Translations under genes and position numbers: made by a program
Source of the DNA: Chelativorans sp. AA-79
GTDB taxonomy: Bacteria; Pseudomonadota; Alphaproteobacteria; Rhizobiales; Rhizobiaceae
Length of the DNA: 64,000 bases
Direction of reading: 5' to 3'
NCBI RefSeq assembly: GCF_029457495.1
Contig: NZ_CP120361.1
Coordinates: 434,001-498,000, forward strand
Part shown: positions 45,173 through 52,023 of the stretch, piece by piece
Numbering within the stretch: the first letter of the stretch is position 1
Layout of the letters: each line of letters opens with the position of its first letter
Notes under the pieces: model-generated
Told to the model about the DNA's origin: nothing
The model's database searches: none
Seen by the model: the letters and a program-made list of their open reading frames with translations, nothing else

Positions 45173-45910
45173 ATGCCAAGCAGCCCATTCGAACTGACGC
45201 CGGGATTCCGCGCCGTTGTAATCGGCGGCGCCGGCGGTATCGGAACGGCGATCGTCCGGCTCTTTCTCAAGCTTGGCGCGGAGGTGAGCGCGACCGGTGT
45301 CAGCGAGGATGAAATCGCTCGCCTCGCGCCGGAGGGCCATCCCCGTCTGTCGCTCGAATGTCTCGACGTGACGGATGACGGCGCTGTCTGCCGCTATGCA
45401 GGCCGCTTCGATGCAGTCGACGCGCTCGTCAACTGCGCCGGCATTCTGCGGCGGGACGAGGAATATGATCGCGAGACGTTCCGCAAGGTGATCGAGGTCA
45501 ACCTGACCGGCACGTTCAGTACCTGCCTGGCCTTTCGCGCCGCACTCGCGGAAAGGGGAGGCTCCATCGTCAACATCGCTTCCATGAACGCCTTCACCGC
45601 GCTGCCGCGCATTCCCGCCTATTGCGCGAGCAAGGCTGGGGTCGTGATGCTCACCAAGGCGCTGGCGCATGCCTGGGCCGCGGACGGCATTCGCGTCAAC
45701 GCGGTGGCGCCGGGCTTCATCGAAACCGCGATCAATGCGGAGGGCCGCAAGGACCGGGTGCACTACGAGCGGATCGCCGAGCGTACGGCCTTGAAGCGCT
45801 GGGGCCAGCCGGAGGACCTGGCGGCCACGGTCGTCCATCTCGCCATGCCCGCGTCCTCCTACGTCACCGGCAGCGTCTTCGCTGTCGACGGCGGTTATCT
45901 CGCGGGCTGA
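45173..45910 (+). CDS. Short-chain dehydrogenase/reductase (SDR)
   Basis: 245 residues, classical SDR: GGAGGIG nucleotide motif (about 16-22), NCAGIL, catalytic Ser in NIASMNA and YCASKAG with the YxxxK pair, FAVDGGYL C-terminus. It oxidises or reduces a sugar or polyol with NAD(P). It stands between the binding protein and the permease genes of the operon, 15 bp before the MalF-type gene. No ribosome binding site is obvious before the ATG. With the zinc alcohol dehydrogenase downstream it could form a two-step oxidoreduction that sets up a ketose for the kinase. Confidence 0.86.
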   Translation: MPSSPFELTPGFRAVVIGGAGGIGTAIVRLFLKLGAEVSATGVSEDEIARLAPEGHPRLSLECLDVTDDGAVCRYAGRFDAVDALVNCAGILRRDEEYDRETFRKVIEVNLTGTFSTCLAFRAALAERGGSIVNIASMNAFTALPRIPAYCASKAGVVMLTKALAHAWAADGIRVNAVAPGFIETAINAEGRKDRVHYERIAERTALKRWGQPEDLAATVVHLAMPASSYVTGSVFAVDGGYLAG

Positions 45911-45924
45911 ATGCGGAGCGCCGG

Positions 45925-46794
45925 ATGGACACGTCGAATTCCCAACGGGCTCAGCTTGCCGCCCTTGCGGCACCTTCGGTCATCTTTACCGTGGCGATGA
46001 TCGCCTTCCCGTTCTGCTATACGATCTGGATCAGCTTCCAGGCGGTTTCCGCGACCGGGATGATGCGTTTCGACGGTGCGGCGAACTATGCGCGCATGGT
46101 GAACGACACGCAGTTCTGGAACGGGCTCTGGATCACGTTCTATCTCTACGCCCTGTCCCTGGTGCTGCAGCTCGTCTGCGGCACCGCGCTGGCGCTGCTT
46201 CTCTTCCGGGCGCGCCGGCTGCCGGGCATCATCCGCTCGCTCTTCATATCGCCCTTCATGCTGCCGCCGGTGGTGGCGGGAATGATGTGGCTCATTATTC
46301 TCGACCCCTCGCTGGGCGCGGCGAACTATATTCTCACCTCGCTCGGCCTGCCGCCGTCGAACTGGCTCGCCTCACCCGCCCTGGTCATTCCCACGCTCGC
46401 GCTGGTCGATACCTGGCAATGGACGCCCTATGTGGCGCTCATCGTGCTCGGCGGGCTGCAATCGCTGCCGCCCAGCGTCTACGAAGCCGCCGAGATCGAC
46501 GGCGCATCCAGGACGAAGACCCTTCTTCGAATCACCCTGCCGCTGCTCCTGCCGACCCTTGTCACGGCGACGGTGCTGCGCAGCGTCGATCTCCTGCGCT
46601 TCTTCGACCTCATCTACATCACGACGCAGGGCGGCCCGGCCAACGCCTCCACGACGCTCAACATCTACGGTTTCAGGACCGGCTTCGAATTCTTCCAGCT
46701 CGGCTATGCCGGCGCTCTGATGATCACGCTGTCGGTCATGGTGCTCGGCGTGGTGCTTGCGCTCAACCGGCTCCGCAACGCGGTGGCCTGGTAG
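45925..46794 (+). CDS. CUT1 sugar ABC permease (MalF type)
   Basis: 289 residues, six membrane helices; the EAA loop reads YEAAEIDGASRTKTLLRITL. ATG at 45925 gives a short cytoplasmic tail and lies 15 bp behind the SDR gene; the frame is open further upstream but antiparallel to nothing but SDR coding sequence. Partner of the next permease. Confidence 0.9.
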   Translation: MDTSNSQRAQLAALAAPSVIFTVAMIAFPFCYTIWISFQAVSATGMMRFDGAANYARMVNDTQFWNGLWITFYLYALSLVLQLVCGTALALLLFRARRLPGIIRSLFISPFMLPPVVAGMMWLIILDPSLGAANYILTSLGLPPSNWLASPALVIPTLALVDTWQWTPYVALIVLGGLQSLPPSVYEAAEIDGASRTKTLLRITLPLLLPTLVTATVLRSVDLLRFFDLIYITTQGGPANASTTLNIYGFRTGFEFFQLGYAGALMITLSVMVLGVVLALNRLRNAVAW

Positions 46795-46804
46795 GAGGAG
46801 AGAT

Positions 46805-47632
46805 ATGAACAGCAGCGCTTCCGCCGACCGCTGGCTCGGTTATCTCAACGTGATCCTTCTGGCGTTGGCGGGCATCATCGTCATCGCGCCCACGCTGTGG
46901 ATGGTCTTGTCGTCCTTCAAGCTTTCGCACGAGGTCACGGCCTATCCGCCGACGCTGTTGTTCACGCCGACGCTTTCGAACTACGTCTCCTTGTCGGAAA
47001 CGACACCCTTCATCCAGTACGGCATCAACAGCGTGATCGTCACTTCAGTCTCGACGGCGCTTGGCATCCTGCTCGGCGCGCCGGCAGCATTCGTCGTGTC
47101 CTGGACTCGGATCACCTGGCCGGCCATCGTCGCGCTCGTCGCGCGCATGGCGCCGGGTACGCTCTTCCTTCTGCCGTGGTACGTGATGTTCCGTCAGGTT
47201 GACATGATCGGCAGCTATTGGGCGCTCATCTTCACCCATGCGGTCATAACCATGCCGATCGTCATCTGGGTACTTATGCCTTTCTTCGACAACATTCCGC
47301 GCAGCATCTTCGAGGCCGCGCAGGTGGACGGCTGCTCGACGTTTCGCGTCTTCCATCGCATCGCGCTGCCTCTCGTGACTTCCGGTCTTGCGGTCTCGGG
47401 CATTCTCGCCTTCGTGTTCTCCTGGAATTACTTCCTCTTCGCGCTCGTGCTGTCCAATTCCGACACGAAGACGCTGATCGCCGCTTCCTTCAACTTCATC
47501 GGAGAGGGGTCGACCAACTGGGGCGCGCTCATGGCGGCCGCCACCCTGATCGCCCTGCCGCCTCTCGTCCTCGCTGTCATCGTCCAGCGCTGGCTCGTCT
47601 CGGGCCTGACGCTGGGCGCCGTCAAAGGGTGA
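46805..47632 (+). CDS. CUT1 sugar ABC permease (MalG type)
   Basis: 275 residues, six membrane helices; the EAA loop reads FEAAQVDGCSTFRVFHRIAL. GGAGGAG is 6 nt before ATG 46805. It completes the importer channel with the MalF-type protein encoded 11 bp upstream. Confidence 0.9.
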   Translation: MNSSASADRWLGYLNVILLALAGIIVIAPTLWMVLSSFKLSHEVTAYPPTLLFTPTLSNYVSLSETTPFIQYGINSVIVTSVSTALGILLGAPAAFVVSWTRITWPAIVALVARMAPGTLFLLPWYVMFRQVDMIGSYWALIFTHAVITMPIVIWVLMPFFDNIPRSIFEAAQVDGCSTFRVFHRIALPLVTSGLAVSGILAFVFSWNYFLFALVLSNSDTKTLIAASFNFIGEGSTNWGALMAAATLIALPPLVLAVIVQRWLVSGLTLGAVKG

Positions 47633-47636
47633 AGTC

Positions 47637-48638
47637 ATGCCGAATCCACCAACCATGCGGGCAGCCGATTTTCACGGCGACGACCGGATCACCATAGAAG
47701 AAAAGCCCATGCCCGTGCCGGCAACGGGCGAGGCGCTGGTGCGCGTGCTGCGCACCGCGCTCTGCGGCTCCGATTTCAAGCTGTGGCACAAGGGGGCCGA
47801 GCATATCGCAGGCCACGAGATCTTCGGGCGCGTGGAGCACCGCGGCCACGCCATGGACGGCCAACGCTGCGCCGTCTACATCCCGCTTCATTGCGGTGAA
47901 TGCGAAGCCTGCCTGGCGGGCGACACGCAGATGTGCCTCACCGTCTCTTCGCTCATCGGCTGGAACCGGGACGGCGGCTACTGCGAATATGTGGCGGTGC
48001 CGGACAATTGCCTGCTGCCGGTTCCCGACGACATCGAGGACGATCTGGGCCCGCTGCTTCTCGATACGATCGGCACGTCCGCCCATGCCGTCAGGGAAGC
48101 GGGCCGGATCGTGCCGGCCGAGAAGGAGCCGGACGTGCTGGTGACCGGCGCCGGACCCGTCGGCCTGGGTGTCATTCTGGCACTGAAGGCGCTCGGCTTC
48201 GTCAATGTCCATGTCTCCGATCCCAACGAGGAGCGGCTGGCGATCGCGACCGATTTCGGCGCCGTCGCGCATCCGGTCGGCAGCCGTGCAAAGCGTTTCA
48301 GCATGATCGTGGAGTGCTCTGGCGCGCATGCCGCGCGCAACCTCGCCATCGAGCTCATCCTGCCCAAGGGCGTGATCGTGCTGGTGGGCGAGAACGCCGC
48401 CCCCTGGACCATCACGGAGGACAAGGTGTTCCGGCGCAAGGACTTCGTGATGCTCAGAACCTTCTATTTCCCCAAGCAGGATTTCCCGGCAAACCTGGAA
48501 CTGCTGCGCGCTCACAGGAAGCAGTACGCGCGCCTGGTGGACGAGCGGTTCGGTCTCGACGCCCTGCCGGAGCGCTTCGCGCATTTCGCCCGCGGGCGCT
48601 CGATCAAACCCGTTCTCGCGTTCGAGGAGTCCAATTGA
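47637..48638 (+). CDS. Zinc-dependent medium-chain alcohol dehydrogenase (sorbitol/L-idonate dehydrogenase-like)
   Basis: 333 residues. Catalytic zinc ligands in ALCGSD (Cys) and GHEIFG (His, Glu); structural zinc cysteines in CGECEACLAGDTQMC; Rossmann motif VTGAGPVGLG (about residues 165-174). The family includes L-idonate 5-dehydrogenase, sorbitol, galactitol and threonine dehydrogenases. In this operon it may oxidise a polyol to a ketose, or act on an aldehyde or sulfonated C3 product after aldol cleavage. Its TGA overlaps the ATG of the ATPase gene. Confidence 0.85.
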   Translation: MPNPPTMRAADFHGDDRITIEEKPMPVPATGEALVRVLRTALCGSDFKLWHKGAEHIAGHEIFGRVEHRGHAMDGQRCAVYIPLHCGECEACLAGDTQMCLTVSSLIGWNRDGGYCEYVAVPDNCLLPVPDDIEDDLGPLLLDTIGTSAHAVREAGRIVPAEKEPDVLVTGAGPVGLGVILALKALGFVNVHVSDPNEERLAIATDFGAVAHPVGSRAKRFSMIVECSGAHAARNLAIELILPKGVIVLVGENAAPWTITEDKVFRRKDFVMLRTFYFPKQDFPANLELLRAHRKQYARLVDERFGLDALPERFAHFARGRSIKPVLAFEESN

Positions 48639-49717
48639 TGGCGTCCATACGCATCAGGAACCTGGTCAAGCGCTTCGGCAGCGTGACCGTCATTCCCGAT
48701 TTGAGCCTCGACATCCCTGACCACGAATTCGTGGTCCTCGTCGGTCCTTCCGGATGCGGCAAATCCACCCTCTTGCGCATTCTCGCCGGACTGGAGACGG
48801 TGAACGAGGGGGATGTCCATATCGGTGACGAGCGCGTCAACACCGTGCCCGCTGCTCGGCGCGATATCGCCATGGTCTTTCAGGACTATGCACTCTACCC
48901 GCACATGACCGTGCGGCAGAACATGGCCTTCGCACTCGAGATGCGCGGCATGAGCAAGGCCGAAATCGACGAGCGCGTGAAGAAGGCGGCCACGCTCCTG
49001 CATATCGACGGGTTGCTCGACCGCCGGCCGAAGGCGCTTTCGGGGGGGCAGCGCCAGAGGGTTGCGATGGGACGGGCCATCGTGCGCGATCCCAAGGTCT
49101 TCCTTTTCGACGAGCCCCTGTCGAACCTGGATGCCAAGCTGCGTGCGCAGGTGCGCGCCGAAATCAAGGCGCTGTCGCAGCAATTGCGCACCACCATGGT
49201 GTTCGTCACCCATGACCAGATCGAGGCGATGACCATGGCGGACCGCATCGTCGTGATGAAGTCCGGAATCATCCAGCAGGTGGGCAGCCCGGAGGATGTC
49301 TACGAAAAGCCGGCGAACCTGTTCGTCGCCGGCTTCATCGGTTCGCCTTCGATGAACTTTATCCCGGTCCGCATCTCCGGCAGCGAGATCAGCCTTGAGG
49401 ACGGACGGTCCATAGAGGCAGCACGCCTGTTCGAAAGGCGGCCGGCCGGCGTGGAAAACGGCGAGGCGCTGGTGCTCGGCGTACGCCCGGAGCACTTCCT
49501 GTTCAAACCGGACGACCCGGCCGCCTTCAAGGCGCAGGTGAGCCTTGTCGAGCCGCTCGGCTCCGACACGCTCGTCCACTTCAAGGCGGGCGGTATCGAC
49601 GCGATCGCCCGCGTGTCGCCCGACCTGCGGCCCAGGCCCGGCGACACGCTCCCGCTGATCCCGGCCGCAAACAAGGCGCATCTCTTCGCGAGCGAAACCG
49701 GCGAAGCCATACGCTGA
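48638..49717 (+). CDS. ugpC: CUT1 sugar ABC transporter ATP-binding protein (UgpC/MalK type)
   Basis: 359 residues. Walker A GPSGCGKST at 36-44, signature [15 protein letters not shown] and Walker [13 protein letters not shown] are intact; the C-terminal MalK-type domain follows. ATG overlaps the preceding stop by 1 nt (TGATG). It energises the importer of this operon. Similar to the ATPase of the left-hand sugar operon but not a copy. Confidence 0.92.
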   Translation: MASIRIRNLVKRFGSVTVIPDLSLDIPDHEFVVLVGPSGCGKSTLLRILAGLETVNEGDVHIGDERVNTVPAARRDIAMVFQDYALYPHMTVRQNMAFALEMRGMSKAEIDERVKKAATLLHIDGLLDRRPKALSGGQRQRVAMGRAIVRDPKVFLFDEPLSNLDAKLRAQVRAEIKALSQQLRTTMVFVTHDQIEAMTMADRIVVMKSGIIQQVGSPEDVYEKPANLFVAGFIGSPSMNFIPVRISGSEISLEDGRSIEAARLFERRPAGVENGEALVLGVRPEHFLFKPDDPAAFKAQVSLVEPLGSDTLVHFKAGGIDAIARVSPDLRPRPGDTLPLIPAANKAHLFASETGEAIR

Positions 49718-49732
49718 CATCAAGGACCGTCG

Positions 49733-49930
49733 ATGACCGATCCAGGACCGACCAACAGCGTTTTCGCCCAAGCCTGCCCCGTGGCGGGCGGATGGAGCCC
49801 ACCGGCGGAGGAAACAAGTCCTTCCGACGCGTTCGCCGGCTATGAGCAATCGGCACCCGGCCGCGCAGTCGCGCGATACGAGATCGAGAACCATCTCGGG
49901 ATCAAACATGATTGTGTTGTCGGGCTATGA
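49733..49930 (+). CDS. Small ORF of unknown function coupled to the kinase gene
   Basis: 65 codons. AAGGA lies 6 nt before its ATG, which comes 15 bp after the ATPase stop, and its stop overlaps the ATG of the kinase gene (ATGA). The kinase start itself has no ribosome binding site, so translation of this ORF could deliver ribosomes to it. No domain, signal peptide or membrane segment; composition is ordinary. It could be a real small protein, a translated leader, or the relic of a longer gene. Confidence 0.4.
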   Translation: MTDPGPTNSVFAQACPVAGGWSPPAEETSPSDAFAGYEQSAPGRAVARYEIENHLGIKHDCVVGL

Positions 49931-50856
49931 CACGCTTCCCGCCCCAATGGTGCGAACGCACCCCTGAACTCATCTGCCTCGGGCTGTCGGCCCTCGACTA
50001 TATCTGGACGGTCGACAGGTTCGCCGGTCCGGGCAGCGGCAAGGTTCGCGCATCCGCATTCACGACGATCGGCGGCGGCATGGCCGCGACGGCGGCCGTC
50101 ACGGCAGCGCGCCTCGGGGCGCGCGTGCAATTCTGGGGGCGCGGCGGAGACGACCATGAGGGGCGGCTTATGCGGCACGGCCTGGAAGAGGAGAATGTCG
50201 ACGTCTCGCATTTCCGGCTTTTTCCCGGAGCGCGCTCCTCCATTTCCGGGGTCATCGTCGACGCGGCGGGGGAGCGCCAGATCGCCAATTTTCGCGGCGC
50301 GGACCAGCCGGTCGATCCGGAATGGCTGCCCATCTCAGGCATCACCGGGGTTGGCGCGGTCCTGGCCGACCCGCGCTGGCCGGAGGGGGCGGCGGCGGCC
50401 TTCTCTGCCGCGCGAGCGGCGGGCGCGCCCACGGTGCTGGATGCCGACATGGCGGAGCCGGAGGTCTTCACGGCTCTCCTGCCGCTGACGGATCATGCCG
50501 TCTTCTCAAAGCCCGCACTGGAAGCCTTCGCCGGCAGTGCGGCCGACCCGCTGGCGGAGATATGCGCCTTCGGGTGCAAGGTCGCGGCGGTGACGGAGGG
50601 CAGCGAGGGCGTGACGTGGCGCCAGGATGGCCGGGCGCGTCGCCAGCCGGCTTTCCCGGTGCGCTCCGTCGATACGACAGGCGCAGGCGATGTCTTTCAC
50701 GGTGCCTATGCCTTCGCCATCGCCGCCGGCGCGCCGGTCGCCGAGGCCTTCACCTTCGCCTCTGCCGCCGCGGCCCTCAAATGCACCAGGGCCGGTGGAC
50801 GCAGCGGGATTCCGACATTGGACGAAACACTTCATCTATGGAGAACTTGCGCATGA
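49927..50856 (+). CDS. PfkB-family carbohydrate kinase, YihV (sulfofructose kinase)-like
   Basis: 309 residues. GGGMAATAAVTAARLG (49-64) and DTTGAGDVFHG (249-259, catalytic Asp255) define a PfkB sugar kinase. The whole sequence aligns well by eye with what I remember of E. coli YihV: shared LAD-RW, SDHA-FS/TDHAVFS, QPAF and ALKCTR-GGR-GIP segments. The residues I recall as binding the sulfonate in YihV (Lys27, Asn109, Arg138) have equivalents Lys39, Asn121 and Arg150. Partner gene, overlapping by 4 nt, is a YihT-like aldolase. PfkB enzymes for tagatose or fructose are alternatives, because many rhizobial paralogues share part of this pattern. Confidence 0.8.
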   Translation: MTRFPPQWCERTPELICLGLSALDYIWTVDRFAGPGSGKVRASAFTTIGGGMAATAAVTAARLGARVQFWGRGGDDHEGRLMRHGLEEENVDVSHFRLFPGARSSISGVIVDAAGERQIANFRGADQPVDPEWLPISGITGVGAVLADPRWPEGAAAAFSAARAAGAPTVLDADMAEPEVFTALLPLTDHAVFSKPALEAFAGSAADPLAEICAFGCKVAAVTEGSEGVTWRQDGRARRQPAFPVRSVDTTGAGDVFHGAYAFAIAAGAPVAEAFTFASAAAALKCTRAGGRSGIPTLDETLHLWRTCA

Positions 50857-51890
50857 GCACGATCGGAAAAAGTCGCGGCCTCACCCGGCTGGCCGATGAG
50901 GACGGGTACTTCACGATGGTGGCGCTGGATCAGCGCCCTCCGCTGATCAGTGCCATCGCAAAGGCGAAATCCATCGCACCGGAGGACGTGACGTTTGCCG
51001 ATATGCTTTCGGTGAAGCGTCTGCTCGTGAAGGCCTTGGCGGAAGACGCAAGCTCCATGCTTCTCGACCCGAATTTCGCCATTCCGGCCGCGATCGACGT
51101 CCTGCCATCCAAGACCGGTTTCATCGTGACGCTCGAAGATCATCGCTTCGAGGAGACATCCTCGGGCCGCAAGTCGCGTGCGATCGACAACTGGAGCGTC
51201 GAGAAGATCCGGCGGATCGGCGGCGACGCCGTCAAGGTGCTCGCCTGGTACCGGCCGGATGCCGGCGAGGACGTCATCGCCCACCAGCAGGCTTTCGTGC
51301 GCACCATCGGCAAAGAGTGCCGCCGCTACGACATCCCCTATGTGCTGGAGCTGCTCGTCTATCCCTTCCCGGACAGCGCCGCCCACACGACCGGCTACGT
51401 GGAATCGCCTGACAAGAAGGCGGCTCTCGTCATCGAGAGCGTTCGCGAATTCGCCAAGCCGGACTATGGCGTGGACCTCTTCAAGCTGGAAACGCCGGTG
51501 CCCGCCGCGTCGCTGCCGGCAATGGACGGAAGCCCGGCCACGCAATCAGCCGCAAATGCATTCGCCGAGATCGGGGGCATCTGTCGCGAGGCGGGCATTC
51601 CCTGGGTTCTGCTTTCGGGCGGGGCCACGCCGGAGCAATTTGACCGCGTGCTCGGCTACTCCTATGCGGCCGGCGCGCAAGGCTTCCTTGCAGGCCGAAC
51701 GATCTGGCTGGACGCGGTCCAGGAACATTTCCCCGACAAGGAGGCCGTCCTGCACGCGCTCGACGAGGTTGGCAGAAAGCGGCTCAGCGACCTCAAGGCG
51801 CTGACACGAAAGAAAGCGAATCCCTGGAAGGGGGATTTCAGGACAACCGAGGTCTCCTTCGAAGGCGATTTCGCGGCGAGCTACGCCTGA
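50853..51890 (+). CDS. Class I ketose-phosphate aldolase, LacD/YihT-like
   Basis: 345 residues, DeoC/LacD barrel. TMVALDQRP (21-29) opens the barrel, Lys211 in DLFKLETP is the Schiff-base lysine, and GFLAGRTIW carries the phosphate/sulfonate-side Arg. Homologues are tagatose 1,6-bisphosphate aldolase (LacD) and sulfofructose 1-phosphate aldolase (YihT), which give dihydroxyacetone phosphate plus a C3 aldehyde. It is about 50 residues longer than YihT, with an insertion around 172-190. ATG overlaps the kinase stop (ATGA), so kinase and aldolase work as a pair. A strong terminator follows. Confidence 0.84.
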   Translation: MSTIGKSRGLTRLADEDGYFTMVALDQRPPLISAIAKAKSIAPEDVTFADMLSVKRLLVKALAEDASSMLLDPNFAIPAAIDVLPSKTGFIVTLEDHRFEETSSGRKSRAIDNWSVEKIRRIGGDAVKVLAWYRPDAGEDVIAHQQAFVRTIGKECRRYDIPYVLELLVYPFPDSAAHTTGYVESPDKKAALVIESVREFAKPDYGVDLFKLETPVPAASLPAMDGSPATQSAANAFAEIGGICREAGIPWVLLSGGATPEQFDRVLGYSYAAGAQGFLAGRTIWLDAVQEHFPDKEAVLHALDEVGRKRLSDLKALTRKKANPWKGDFRTTEVSFEGDFAASYA

Positions 51891-51966
51891 CCGCGAAAGA
51901 GCCCCCCTTTTCGGCACTATATCCTCGGCCCGACAGCTGGGTGCTGGATATAGAAGCGATCAAAGA

Positions 51967-52000
51967 AAAACCCGGGGCGTTCGGGTGCGTCCCGGGTTTT
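51967..52000. terminator. bidirectional intrinsic terminator
   Basis: AAAACCCGGGGCG (51967-51979) pairs with CGTCCCGGGTTTT (51988-52000), a GC stem of about 9 bp flanked by A4 and T4. It lies between the convergent aldolase operon and phytase-like gene and can stop transcription from both sides. Confidence 0.85.
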
Positions 52001-52023
52001 ATCAGCAGGGCTTTGCCCGGCGA

